A stretch of DNA of 64,000 nt, taken from Perlucidibaca wandonensis (GTDB taxonomy: Bacteria; Pseudomonadota; Gammaproteobacteria; Pseudomonadales; Moraxellaceae). How positions within the stretch are numbered: the stretch's first letter is position 1; every line of letters starts with the position of its first letter. This document shows, piece by piece, positions 33,591 to 42,625 of the stretch. Made by a program: the position numbers and the translations under genes. Under the pieces are notes generated by a model. The model did not search any database and was not told the DNA's origin. It saw only the letters and a program-made list of their open reading frames with translations. The stretch is taken from NCBI RefSeq assembly GCF_042677145.1, contig NZ_JBHTIT010000001.1, forward strand, positions 1,364,001 through 1,428,000. The letters are read 5' to 3'.

Positions 33591-34709
33591 TTAGTTTTTT
33601 GCTAATATATCGCAAATGCGCTGACATGCTTGGCCGTCACCGTAAGGGTTATGGGCACGACTCATTATTTTATATGCAGCATCATTGGTTAATAGCTCAT
33701 TTAGCGCTGAAGTGATTTTTGTTACATCAGTACCAACTAATTTTACTGTACCTGCGTCTACCGCCTCTGGGCGCTCTGTTGTATCGCGCATTACCAGTAC
33801 AGGCTTTCCTAGGCTTGGTGCTTCTTCTTGTATGCCACCTGAGTCAGTCAAAATAATGAGTGAACGGTTCATTAAATACACAAATGGTAAGTACTGTTGT
33901 GGCTCTATTAGATGTACGTTATCTAAATTCTTCAAAATTCTTTTTACTGGCTCTTGTACATTAGGGTTTAAATGGACAGGGTAAAGTATTTGCGTATCAG
34001 GGTGAGCTTTGGCTGTTTGCGCTAACGCTTCACAAATTCGCTCAAAGCCACCGCCAAAACTTTCTCGACGATGACCTGTTACTAAAATAAGCTTTTTACT
34101 TTCATCAAGCATTGGGAATTGCGCAGCTAATGCATTACTTAGCTCTGCGTCATCTTCTATTTGTCGCTTTACAAGTAATAACGCATCAATAACCGTATTA
34201 CCCGTTACAAAGATATTTTCATCTGCATAGTTTTCTTTTAAAAGATTCGCTTTAGATGTATCCGTTGGAGCAAAATGGAACTTAGTTAAAGCGCCCGTTA
34301 ATTTACGGTTACCTTCTTCAGGCCATGGCGAATAAATATTACCTGTGCGCAAGCCAGCTTCAACGTGGCCAACTGCTATTTGCTCATAATAAGCTGCTAA
34401 ACTTGCTGCAAACGTTGTTGCCGTGTCGCCATGAACAAGTACTACATCTGGTTTAAACTCTTTAAGTACTGGTGTTAGCTCTTGCAAAATACGGCTTGTA
34501 ACTTCTGGCAGCGTTTGCCCTACTTTCATTAAGTTTAAATCGTATTCAGGGGTAATTTTAAAAAGCTCAAGCACTTGGTCTAACATTTCACGGTGTTGTG
34601 CCGTTACGCATACTTTAGCGTTAAAGCGGCTATCTTTAGCCAAGGCATGTACAAGAGGAGCCATTTTAATGGCTTCTGGACGAGTACCAAAAACTGTCAA
34701 TACTTTCAC
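33591..34709 (-). CDS. wecB: Non-hydrolysing UDP-GlcNAc 2-epimerase
   Basis: WecB converts UDP-GlcNAc to UDP-ManNAc. The protein shows VFGTRPEAIKMAPLVHAL, VHGDTATTFAASLAAYY, VGHVEAGLRTGNIYSPWPEE, GHRRESFGGGFERI and DSGGIQEEAPSLGKPVLV. A GTG start at 34709 (VKVLTVFGTR) is chosen because AAGGA lies eight bases upstream; the longer frame would need a TTG. The 372-residue length is normal. It follows wzc and is followed by wecC after a 136-base AT-rich gap with no gene. Confidence 0.95.
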   Translation of the reverse strand: MKVLTVFGTRPEAIKMAPLVHALAKDSRFNAKVCVTAQHREMLDQVLELFKITPEYDLNLMKVGQTLPEVTSRILQELTPVLKEFKPDVVLVHGDTATTFAASLAAYYEQIAVGHVEAGLRTGNIYSPWPEEGNRKLTGALTKFHFAPTDTSKANLLKENYADENIFVTGNTVIDALLLVKRQIEDDAELSNALAAQFPMLDESKKLILVTGHRRESFGGGFERICEALAQTAKAHPDTQILYPVHLNPNVQEPVKRILKNLDNVHLIEPQQYLPFVYLMNRSLIILTDSGGIQEEAPSLGKPVLVMRDTTERPEAVDAGTVKLVGTDVTKITSALNELLTNDAAYKIMSRAHNPYGDGQACQRICDILAKN

Positions 34710-34733
34710 TTTTATTGTCCTTGTAATCAATCC

Positions 34734-36914
34734 TTACTCTTTACGCTGATCATATTTATACGCATACGCATATTTATAACCGTAACCATAACCCCCAGCC
34801 GCTGCCGTTACGCGGTTCAGCAACACGCCCTTCACGCTCACACCGGCCTGTCCTAAGCGCTTCAACGACAACTCAATCTCACGCATCTGAGTTTGATTAA
34901 AGCGTGCAACCAACAACGTAGCACCTGCGTGCCGTCCAACAATGGCGGCATCCGTTACTGCCATCACCGGTGGGCTGTCGATGATGACACGGTCATATTT
35001 CGCTTCCATGTCTTTCAAAAATTGTTCAAAGCGTGGGTGCAGCAATAACTCGGCAGGGTTAGGTGGTAGCTCACCGGTTGCCACATAGTCGAAATTCTCT
35101 AGGCCAGTCGCACGAACCACAGAGCTCGCCTCTAGGTCCTGTGCAATCAACTCCGACAAACCATGTTTGCGCTCAGCGCCAAAATACTCATTTAAATAAC
35201 CACGGCGCATGTCTGCGTCTATCAGCAACACACGCTCGCCCGTGCTTGCTAGCAGTGCAGCCATGTTCACACTCAAAAATGACTTACCCACGGCTGGGCC
35301 GGGGCCGCTAATCATCAACAAGTTGTTCGAGGCATCTACCAAGGCAAAGTGCAAGCTAGTGCGCAAGCTGCGCAGCGACTCAATGGCTAAGTCGTTAGGC
35401 TCGTAGTGCGCCAATACCGCCAAGCTGCCACCTTTCTTTTGCAGCTTTTTAACTAATTTCTCTTGTGCATCACTAGCTGGCACCGTTGCCAGAACCGACA
35501 CACCTGTTTTCGCTTCAATTTGTGCAGCATCCTTCACGCCGCTGCGCAGCGCTTGCCGCAGCAGCACAAAACCAACGCCCATCATGCCGCCTAGCAATAA
35601 TGCCAGCACCACAATCAATGATTTCTTCGGCGCTATCGGGCGCAAGGTAGGCTGTGCAAAGTCGATGATGCGCACATTACCCACGGTACCCGCACGCACC
35701 ACTTTCAGTTGCTGTGCGTTATTCAGCAACTGTGTGTACAGCTCTTGGCTCACTTGCAAGTCGCGCGTTAGGCGCAGCAGCTCTTGTTGAGTTTTCGGCA
35801 ACTTGTCTACTTGGCCGGTAAATTGGCCGCGCTGCGATTGCATAGCCCCTATCTGCTTATCTAACACTTGCACTGAAGGGTGCTCAGAGGTGAAGCGCCC
35901 GAGCAATTCTTTGCGCTTTTGCTGCAGCTCTAGCAAGCCAGTTTCCGCCACCACACTTTGCTGCAGCAGTAATTCACCTTCTTTACTAATGTCGATAGAG
36001 CCAGTGCGCATGCGGTATTCGTTAAAGCGCACTTCAGCGGCTTCCAGCTGCTTCTTAATCTCAGGTAGCTGGTCGTCTAAAAACTGCAGTGTTTGCTGAG
36101 CTTCAGCAGATTTCCGCTCAACGTTTTGGCGCACATAGTTATTGGTGACTTGATTCAGTATTTGGCTGGCTTTATCGGCACTAGGGCCTTTATAAGTCAG
36201 GTTAATCATGCCGGTTTGCTTGCCCTGCTCACTAGCACTTAAGCTGCTTTCAATTTGCGCAATCGCTTGTAGCTGGTTTTGCTTAATCAGCGTAAATGAC
36301 TGGCCAATCGGACTCACTAAATCGCGCACAAACAAACCAATGCGTTCGCCTTGCCAACTAGCGTTAAAGGCCTTGTTCACCTCACCAACCCCTAAGGCCT
36401 CACCTTCTGGGCCTATCAGCTGAAATTTACCATCAGCTTGCACGATCAACTCAAAGGCTTCGCCTTGTAGAGCTGTTGGCACATCAAAACGAGTCACACT
36501 AATGTTACGTAGCTCGCTGCCAGCAAACATTTTGCCAATAACGGGAAAGTACTTAGGCTGCGCGACGATGTCTAAATGCAGGTCTTCAACCGACTTACCC
36601 AACACCATGCGTGAGCGAATCAACTCAATCTCAGTCGCGGCCTGCGTTTTGGTTTCAAACAGACCGCCTAACTCATCGGCTACAGCACCTAAGCCACCAG
36701 CTTTACTGTCTTCGACTTGCACTAGGGCGTTTACTTGATAGATCGGCGTTGCTACCAGCGCGTAGAGCACACCCACGCTCAATGCCGCTGCCGTTATGCC
36801 AGCTACCCACCAGCGCCCTTCTACTACGCTACCAATAAGGTCGCGCAGGTCAATTTCGTCATCACCGGCATCTTGAGTTTGCACAGGAGGGGTGTAATTT
36901 GTAGGAGTGTTCAT
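34734..36914 (-). CDS. wzc: Polysaccharide co-polymerase and BY-kinase Wzc
   Basis: Wzc is an inner-membrane tyrosine autokinase that controls chain length and works with Wza. The 726-residue protein has a Wzz domain with a first membrane helix (about residues 35-55), a long coiled-coil region (260-400), a second helix (433-453), and a cytoplasmic kinase domain with Walker A GPGPAVGKS (537-545) and Walker A' LLIDADMR (563-570). The C-terminus is a tyrosine cluster (GYGYGYKYAYAYKYDQ), the autophosphorylation tail. Its phosphatase gene wzb lies immediately upstream. Confidence 0.96.
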   Translation of the reverse strand: MNTPTNYTPPVQTQDAGDDEIDLRDLIGSVVEGRWWVAGITAAALSVGVLYALVATPIYQVNALVQVEDSKAGGLGAVADELGGLFETKTQAATEIELIRSRMVLGKSVEDLHLDIVAQPKYFPVIGKMFAGSELRNISVTRFDVPTALQGEAFELIVQADGKFQLIGPEGEALGVGEVNKAFNASWQGERIGLFVRDLVSPIGQSFTLIKQNQLQAIAQIESSLSASEQGKQTGMINLTYKGPSADKASQILNQVTNNYVRQNVERKSAEAQQTLQFLDDQLPEIKKQLEAAEVRFNEYRMRTGSIDISKEGELLLQQSVVAETGLLELQQKRKELLGRFTSEHPSVQVLDKQIGAMQSQRGQFTGQVDKLPKTQQELLRLTRDLQVSQELYTQLLNNAQQLKVVRAGTVGNVRIIDFAQPTLRPIAPKKSLIVVLALLLGGMMGVGFVLLRQALRSGVKDAAQIEAKTGVSVLATVPASDAQEKLVKKLQKKGGSLAVLAHYEPNDLAIESLRSLRTSLHFALVDASNNLLMISGPGPAVGKSFLSVNMAALLASTGERVLLIDADMRRGYLNEYFGAERKHGLSELIAQDLEASSVVRATGLENFDYVATGELPPNPAELLLHPRFEQFLKDMEAKYDRVIIDSPPVMAVTDAAIVGRHAGATLLVARFNQTQMREIELSLKRLGQAGVSVKGVLLNRVTAAAGGYGYGYKYAYAYKYDQRKE

Positions 36915-36962
36915 AGATAGAGTGCCGTATGTTGCTAGATCTTAAGAGGAGTGTCTGCGCGC

Positions 36963-37391
36963 TTAGCGCAGTTTGGGCAGCCAGGAAGCAATGCCGGTTT
37001 GAATATGCTGCAGCGCTAGCTCGAAGGCTTCACGCGGCTTTTGATAGGGATCAGCGATGTCTTGCTTGTCCCAATGCCCGAGCCGATAGACTCGGCCACG
37101 GGCTTGTGGGTATTGCTGAGTTAGTAAGGTTTCTTGCTTCTGCGTCATCACGAGGATGATATCTGCTTGGCTGATGAGCTCAGCGTTGATCTGACGCCCT
37201 CGATGTTGGCTGATGTCGTGGCCAAGCTCAGTCATTAATACTTGTGCATGGTCATCTGCTAGCGCATTAACCAAAGCGCCCAAGCCTGCCGAACTAATGG
37301 CTTTTTGAGGCAGCTCGATTTTGAGCAGCTGCTCGGCCATGGGGCTGCGGCAAATATTGCCGATGCACACCACTAGGATGCGATCAAACAT
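36963..37391 (-). CDS. wzb: Low-molecular-weight protein tyrosine phosphatase Wzb
   Basis: Wzb dephosphorylates the tyrosine tail of Wzc and so keeps capsule or exopolysaccharide assembly cycling. The 142-residue protein has the active-site loop VCIGNICRSPMAEQLL with the CX5R signature near its start and the catalytic aspartate in DIADPYQK near residue 115. The start overlaps the wza stop by one base, indicating translational coupling. Confidence 0.95.
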   Translation of the reverse strand: MFDRILVVCIGNICRSPMAEQLLKIELPQKAISSAGLGALVNALADDHAQVLMTELGHDISQHRGRQINAELISQADIILVMTQKQETLLTQQYPQARGRVYRLGHWDKQDIADPYQKPREAFELALQHIQTGIASWLPKLR

Positions 37392-38512
37392 TAGTTGTTT
37401 TTAATGTCAGTCGCTGTGTTTAGCAGGCTAGCCGATGGGAAGAGCTGGCTGATGACGCGGTTCCAACGGGTGATGCCCGCGCTGCCCACATACACCATGT
37501 CGCCTGCCTGCAAGGCAAACTTGTCCGCCAGCACTAGACTCTCAGGTGAGCTGGAGTCTAGCGAATAGACATCCACCACACGCCAATTCGCATCGGTGCC
37601 TGCGCGGTCGCGTAAGACATAGACAGACGAGCCTTTCGAAGTGTTCTGGTTCAGGCCGTTAGCTTCTAGCAGGGCATCGGCCAAGCTGATGCTAGCCAAT
37701 TTAAAGCGCACGGCTTGTGGACGAGTCACCTCACCCATTACGTAGACCTTTTTGCGGTCGGCGTAAGGCAGCTGTAATTGGTCACCGTCTTTCAGCATGA
37801 CGTTTGCTGCCGTAAATCCCGCACGGTTGATAGCGTCTAGGTCTAGGTCGTAGGTAATGTCGTCGCGGCGCAGCGTCAAGCTCGATAGATCAGCGTTGAG
37901 CAGGTCGATACCGGCTTGGCCAAGCGCGTCGGGCAATGACAATGGCACTGTGGTCACCGGCAAGGCCGAAGCTTTTTGGAAGGCACCAACTAAGTACACT
38001 TTTTGGCTGCCGTAGCGTGTTACCGCCACGTCGATCTGTGGGCTTGCAATGAATTTAGTTAAGCGGCTGGTTAATAGGCTGCGTACTTCATCGACTGTTT
38101 TGTTAGCCGCTTGTATGGTGCCTGCGTAAGGGTAGAAGAAGGTGCCATCATCACGAATCACACGGCCATTAGCTTCGATATTGTTGATCACGGTGCCGGC
38201 AGGAGCCGTTAGCTCAGGGTGGTCCCACACGGTAATGCTGAGCACGTCGCCAGCGCCAATGCGGTAGGCCTCTGGCTTAAAGCCGCTCAGCTCTTCTAGT
38301 GTGTCTTGCAGCTGCGCCACGCGCTCACCGCTGTTTTGCTCGGCAATCACATCGCCAGTAATAGGCCGCACCACCACTTCCACACCGGGCTCGTCGCCAC
38401 CGCCTTGGCTGGAGCTTTTCGGCAATAGGTTTTGCCCAGGCGCAAACACGCAACCGCTAGTAATGACGCTTACGGCGAGGATAGCCGCCGCCATGTGGAT
38501 GGTTTTTTTCAT
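37391..38512 (-). CDS. wza: Polysaccharide export lipoprotein Wza
   Basis: Wza forms the outer-membrane channel for capsular or exopolysaccharide export. The 373-residue precursor has a lipoprotein signal (ITSGC, Cys21), the Poly_export domain (YRIGAGDVLSITVWDHPELT), and SLBB repeats (KVYLVGAFQKA; KVYVMGEVTRPQAVRF). Group-4-capsule genes gfcA-D lie upstream and wzb-wzc downstream. A perfect ops element lies about 30 bases before the start. Confidence 0.95.
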   Translation of the reverse strand: MKKTIHMAAAILAVSVITSGCVFAPGQNLLPKSSSQGGGDEPGVEVVVRPITGDVIAEQNSGERVAQLQDTLEELSGFKPEAYRIGAGDVLSITVWDHPELTAPAGTVINNIEANGRVIRDDGTFFYPYAGTIQAANKTVDEVRSLLTSRLTKFIASPQIDVAVTRYGSQKVYLVGAFQKASALPVTTVPLSLPDALGQAGIDLLNADLSSLTLRRDDITYDLDLDAINRAGFTAANVMLKDGDQLQLPYADRKKVYVMGEVTRPQAVRFKLASISLADALLEANGLNQNTSKGSSVYVLRDRAGTDANWRVVDVYSLDSSSPESLVLADKFALQAGDMVYVGSAGITRWNRVISQLFPSASLLNTATDIKNN

Positions 38513-38542
38513 GCCAAATACCTTCGTGTTAACTCATGAGAC

Positions 38543-38553
38543 ACGCTACCGCC
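38543..38553 (-). promoter_or_regulatory. ops element (RfaH recruitment site) before wza
   Basis: On the minus strand these 11 bases read GGCGGTAGCGT, identical to the ops core, followed by GTCTCATGAG. The bases just before it (CAAGGGTTAGC, CAACCTTGT) resemble the rest of the JUMPstart sequence and can fold into a small hairpin. In enterobacteria ops pauses RNA polymerase and recruits the antiterminator RfaH to long surface-polysaccharide operons. The site lies 31 bases upstream of the wza start. Confidence 0.8.
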
Positions 38554-38594
38554 ACAAGGTTGTACGCTAACCCTTGCGACGTGATGAATGCGCT

Positions 38595-38614
38595 CAGCGC
38601 CTATTGCGGCGCTG
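38595..38614 (-). other. Hairpin between gfcD and wza
   Basis: CAGCGCC (38595-38601) and GGCGCTG (38608-38614) form a seven-base stem with a six-base loop, 17 bases downstream of the gfcD stop and upstream of the ops site. No T-run follows on the minus strand, so it is not a typical intrinsic terminator; it may mark a pause or processing site. Confidence 0.45.
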
Positions 38615-38630
38615 ATTGTGTGTTTTACCG

Positions 38631-40958
38631 TTACCGACGTGGCCCACGCAGTTCACTGATAGACCACAAATTGTTGCGACGGCTAAGCTTTTGCCCGCCG
38701 TCGCGCTGAATTGGATTAAAGCCTAAGCTAGCTTTAGATTTCGTATGACCGATGGTGAGCAGGTCTAGTGGCACTTGCAGGTAAAAACCTTTGTTAAAGC
38801 TGCCTTCGCCAAACTCCTCAGTCGAGACATTGGTTTTGGCAAAATAACCGCCAACCACCACGCCCGAGGCGAATTCGCGCGAAATATCAACTGTGCTGCC
38901 TACATCGCCTGCTAGGTAACGGCCGGCCGAGAGTTTAACCCTAAAGTTGTAAAAATTGGGCAGATCTTTGTAAAGCGTGACGTGCCCAGTCTCGACTTGG
39001 TAGTCAAGCAAACCCAGCTCGCTCGCGGGGTCGCGCTGGCGCACCACGTTCACATCCACACCCACACCCCAGGTGCTATTGAGTGGGCGGTACAGCACTT
39101 CGCCACCAACACCAACAAACATTAGCTCTAAATAACCGCCGTAGCCCTGCGCCTGCCAGTCGTTACCAATCTCGCCAAATTGCGTGAGCTGCAAAGCTTC
39201 CAGTCGGATGGGCTGGTCTAGGTATTCACGAATGCGCGTGCGCACCGGCGGCAAAGTGGTGAAGCCAGGGTTGAGCTGCGTGAAGTCGGTGTAGTTGTTG
39301 AGCAAAGAGGCCAATACAGTGGCTTGTGCCAGCGTTTGCTCTTTTGCCCAAGCCAACTCAGCGCGACCACCGATGTCGTAAGTGTAGATGGAGTCGACCC
39401 CACCGAAACCTTGCTGGAGATATGGCGTTAGGGTTGTTGACCATGGGCTTTGTTCTGGGGTGATGGTTTCGACGCTGTTTACGCTGTTTTCAGCCGTTGC
39501 ATTGCTCAGGTCTTTTGGCACTTCGCGGCTTAGCACATCCTCAAGGGCGGGCTGCATGTCGCTAGGCGTTAGCGCATCCACTAGTTCATCACGATCGACC
39601 GCCACCATGACTTGGCCTAGGCCATGCACGGTGTCTATCAGCTCAAAATGCTGGATAGGCGCCGGCACTGTGGCTTGCAACACGCGCATAGCACGTTCAT
39701 GACCTACTAGCGCGTCGCGGTAGCGCGTTTGCTCAGCACGCAGCTGCAGCGTGTCGTCTGAGATGGCAATTTGTTCGACTTCGTAGCCAGCCTCTCGCTG
39801 AAGACGTTTAGATAAAGCAACCCAGTCGGGGTTGGCAGCAGTGTTTTGCTCGCTGGCGACTTCGTTGTCTGTCTCGTTGCTTGCTACAGCGCCCGTTTCA
39901 TTGCTTGCGCTTAGCTCATTCGCCGCTACTACGGGCATTACCGCCTCTGGCGTCGGCATCACAGGAGTAATAGGGTCTACTTTTTTCGCCTGACGCAAGG
40001 TATTCAGGTTGCCGTGGATGGCCACGCCAAACATCACGGTATTGCCGCGCTCAAAACCCATGCGCAGCGCCACATTTGGGTTCACGCGCAGCTGCGCACC
40101 AAAGTTAAACGGTGAGCCGGACTCAAAGGCCGACGGGTTGCTCTCATTGCTGTAGTCGTTGCCGTCGGCTTCGGCGAGCAAGATCAGCGGCTGCCACGGC
40201 GTTTGCCACGACACACCAGCAATTGGGCTCATGGGGCCGGTGAAGAATTTCTTAAACTCGATCTGGCCACCCTTACCTGACGTGGTTTTCGGGCGCGTAC
40301 AGAAATGGTCGGCAGCCGTGCAAAATGGATTCTTTAGGCGATCTCGTTCGCCTAAATTGCCCCAGCCTAAGCCCGCCGTGAAGTCAAAATCACCTAAGCG
40401 CTTTGAGGCCACGAGAAATTCGCCATTGAATAGACCAGTACCGGCGAGATCTCGCAAACCCAGCGCTACCGCCGGAAGAACCTCGGTTTCTTCGAGCAGG
40501 CGAAAGCGTAAATCCACGCCTTTATCGACGAAATCTTTACCAGTAAACAAAGTACGGCTGCTGTCTTGCACATAGCGCAAGGTGGCATCGAGCCACGGCA
40601 GCATCTGCACATTGAGGTTGTAGCGCAGGTAGGGGTCAACTTTGTTCAGGGTCAATGCCACTTCGCCATCGGGTGCCATGCGCGCACTCGGCATTTGCAA
40701 ATAGCCCGGGCTGCCGAAGTCGTTATAGATGGGCGGTGGCGATGACGGAAATAGTGGCAATGGCGAACTGGTGCCAGCCACTAGTTCGCTGGCGCTTAGG
40801 CCACCAGCTGGTTTAGCTTCATGAATTGGTGCTTGTTCGGCTTCGGCAGCTGCTGGCTCACTGTTTTGTGCTGGCGTTGGTGACACCGCCTCTTCAGCGT
40901 GGACTAAGCCAGTGAATAACGTGGCAGTAACGGCAAGCGCACTAAAATACACCTTCAC
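38631..40958 (-). CDS. gfcD: YjbH/GfcD outer-membrane protein
   Basis: This 775-residue exported protein has a signal peptide (VTATLFTGLVHAEE) and the YjbH-family start motif PPIYNDFGSPGYLQMPSARMAPDGE, followed by many amphipathic beta-strand segments to an aromatic-poor C-terminus. YjbH/GfcD proteins are predicted outer-membrane beta-barrels needed for group 4 capsule or Yjb exopolysaccharide. An alanine/glutamate-rich linker near residues 30-45 and another near 335-375 separate the domains. Its start overlaps the gfcB-gfcC fusion by four bases. Confidence 0.9.
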   Translation of the reverse strand: MKVYFSALAVTATLFTGLVHAEEAVSPTPAQNSEPAAAEAEQAPIHEAKPAGGLSASELVAGTSSPLPLFPSSPPPIYNDFGSPGYLQMPSARMAPDGEVALTLNKVDPYLRYNLNVQMLPWLDATLRYVQDSSRTLFTGKDFVDKGVDLRFRLLEETEVLPAVALGLRDLAGTGLFNGEFLVASKRLGDFDFTAGLGWGNLGERDRLKNPFCTAADHFCTRPKTTSGKGGQIEFKKFFTGPMSPIAGVSWQTPWQPLILLAEADGNDYSNESNPSAFESGSPFNFGAQLRVNPNVALRMGFERGNTVMFGVAIHGNLNTLRQAKKVDPITPVMPTPEAVMPVVAANELSASNETGAVASNETDNEVASEQNTAANPDWVALSKRLQREAGYEVEQIAISDDTLQLRAEQTRYRDALVGHERAMRVLQATVPAPIQHFELIDTVHGLGQVMVAVDRDELVDALTPSDMQPALEDVLSREVPKDLSNATAENSVNSVETITPEQSPWSTTLTPYLQQGFGGVDSIYTYDIGGRAELAWAKEQTLAQATVLASLLNNYTDFTQLNPGFTTLPPVRTRIREYLDQPIRLEALQLTQFGEIGNDWQAQGYGGYLELMFVGVGGEVLYRPLNSTWGVGVDVNVVRQRDPASELGLLDYQVETGHVTLYKDLPNFYNFRVKLSAGRYLAGDVGSTVDISREFASGVVVGGYFAKTNVSTEEFGEGSFNKGFYLQVPLDLLTIGHTKSKASLGFNPIQRDGGQKLSRRNNLWSISELRGPRR

Positions 40959-42328
40959 TTTGCCTCTCCTACGCGATGCGCAAATACCGCCAACAATTGC
41001 TCATTGAGATCGGCAAACGGCCCGTGCAACCAACTAGCTTTAAATGGCACAAAAAAGCGCTCACCCGGCAGCACCAAGCTATCGCTCAAGCCCTGCGTAA
41101 TGCTTACTTTCACCGGCTTACCAGCGCGCGGGAAGCGATAAATCATGTCTTCATCGGCACCCGGACGCCACAGCGGCGTGTCGCGCAACTGCCGTAATGG
41201 CCCGCCAGCCGAGAAATTCAATTTCGCGCGATGAATAGCGCCCGCCACGTCCACGCGGTGCGTGATGCCATTAGCTTCGATAACGTAATGCCTGCCGCGC
41301 AGGGCTAGATTGTGTCGCGGCGAAATCAGCAAGCGCGCAGGATGCACCGCCGTTGGCACACGGTCGGCCATGCGCCAGCCACTCATGTCTTTCGCCAAGG
41401 CGTTTGCCGTTGCGGCCACGCCGTAATATTTCTCGCCCTGCCAATACGCGGCAAACGCTTCTAGATTTTTAACTACTGCATCACGCTGCTGGTTTAGCTC
41501 AGCTTCGCGATCGGTGCTGTAAATCACACTATTGGCCCAGTCAATGTTCGGCTGCGCCAATAGCGATTGTAATAAGTCATTCAGAGTTGCGCCTTTAGGC
41601 ACACTCGCTTGATAAGTTTCTGGCAGTTTTACCGCTTGCGGCTCAGGCTGAACGGCGGCGCGGCGTATGGTTTCGAATGACCAGCGCGGCAGCAATGGCC
41701 CCAGCTGCTGCTCCGATTTCACCACGTTATTGTCGGCATCGAGCCAATACCAGTTGCTGTAGCGATGACCAGTGATTGGCGAGCGCACATCTTCTTTAAC
41801 GATGGTTAATGCTGGCTCTGCGGCTTCGCTGCTTGCGGTATCAGCTTCGCTTACTGTGCTAGCTGGCTCTACTCGTTGCACTGGCTGCAAACATCCGGTC
41901 AATAAATAGTGTCCGGCCTGCAACTCACCCCAAGCACGCCAGCTCGATCGCCAGCACACCGGCTTTTCGGCATCGATGGCCGCTTGCGGCGCCGGCAATG
42001 CATCCACGAAAGCGGCGTCGGTACTAAAACCGTCGGTGCCAATTAGGCGGCCTTGCTTAAGGCTGATCAAACGACCCTCAGAGCTGGCGTAATAATCGAT
42101 GCCGCCCTGCTGCTGTGCCAACACAATGGTCGCGCGCGGGTTTTCAGCAACACGTATGTATTGCGCCGCATAGGGATAGTTGGCGAGCTCTTCTGCCGTG
42201 AGCGTGACATCGGCAGGCTTGCTGAAAAGCGCCTTAAAAGTTTCGACAGCAGGGCCAAATTGCGCACTTGTGGCGCAGCCGGCTAGTGACACCGCGACAA
42301 CACAGGCAAATCCGACAAGTTTATGCAT
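40955..42328 (-). CDS. GfcB-GfcC (YjbF-YjbG) fusion lipoprotein
   Basis: The 457-residue protein carries a lipoprotein signal (VSLAGCATS, Cys18). Its first half resembles YjbF/GfcB (YPYAAQYIRVAEN, DYYASSEGRLISLKQGRLIGTDGF, SNWYWLDADNNVVKSEQQLGP). Its second half, from about residue 240, resembles YjbG/GfcC (SVPKGATLNDLLQSLLAQ, HPARLLISPRHNLALRGRHYVI). In E. coli these are two separate proteins of about 250 residues each, so this gene appears to be a natural fusion that anchors GfcC to the membrane. It lies between gfcA and gfcD in the conserved order. Confidence 0.82.
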   Translation of the reverse strand: MHKLVGFACVVAVSLAGCATSAQFGPAVETFKALFSKPADVTLTAEELANYPYAAQYIRVAENPRATIVLAQQQGGIDYYASSEGRLISLKQGRLIGTDGFSTDAAFVDALPAPQAAIDAEKPVCWRSSWRAWGELQAGHYLLTGCLQPVQRVEPASTVSEADTASSEAAEPALTIVKEDVRSPITGHRYSNWYWLDADNNVVKSEQQLGPLLPRWSFETIRRAAVQPEPQAVKLPETYQASVPKGATLNDLLQSLLAQPNIDWANSVIYSTDREAELNQQRDAVVKNLEAFAAYWQGEKYYGVAATANALAKDMSGWRMADRVPTAVHPARLLISPRHNLALRGRHYVIEANGITHRVDVAGAIHRAKLNFSAGGPLRQLRDTPLWRPGADEDMIYRFPRAGKPVKVSITQGLSDSLVLPGERFFVPFKASWLHGPFADLNEQLLAVFAHRVGEAK

Positions 42329-42358
42329 AGCAGCCCTGCTTATTTCGCTAAATCACGC

Positions 42359-42390
42359 GAAAAAAAGACCCCGTGCGGGGCCTTTTTTCT
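42359..42390 (-). terminator. Intrinsic terminator between gfcA and gfcBC
   Basis: On the minus strand, 14 bases after the gfcA stop, AAAAAAGG precedes a stem of CCCCG and CGGGG with a two-base loop, extended by flanking A/T pairing and ending in TCTTTTTTT. It is a strong, partly symmetrical rho-independent terminator 31 bases before the gfcBC start, so most transcripts from the gfcA promoter should end here unless antitermination occurs. Confidence 0.85.
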
Positions 42391-42403
42391 TCAAACACGA
42401 ATC

Positions 42404-42625
42404 TTAAGGATTGGTGTTTGTAGTGGTGTTCGAATCGTTGTTGCTGTTTGCAACAGCTGCAGCAACACCAGCAACGGCGGCAACAGTGGCAACAGTAACA
42501 GCAACGCTAACGCCTGTAGCAACACCGGCAGCACCAGCACCAGCAGCAGCGCCAGCAGGAGCAGGGTTAGCAAACGATACGCCAGCCATAGCGCCCATGA
42601 TTAAAACAGCGGCTAATTTCTTCAT
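42404..42625 (-). CDS. gfcA: YjbE/GfcA-like small secreted protein
   Basis: This 73-residue protein has a signal peptide (KKLAAVLIMGAMAGVSFA, cleavage near residue 19). The mature part is almost only Ala, Gly, Val and Thr, ending in an Asn/Thr-rich tail (SNNDSNTTTNTNP). Composition, length and position at the head of the gfc/yjb operon match YjbE/GfcA. A GAGG ribosome-binding site precedes the ATG. Its function in the family is unclear, although it is always linked to the exopolysaccharide operon. The low complexity means the call depends mainly on context. Confidence 0.8.
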   Translation of the reverse strand: MKKLAAVLIMGAMAGVSFANPAPAGAAAGAGAAGVATGVSVAVTVATVAAVAGVAAAVANSNNDSNTTTNTNP

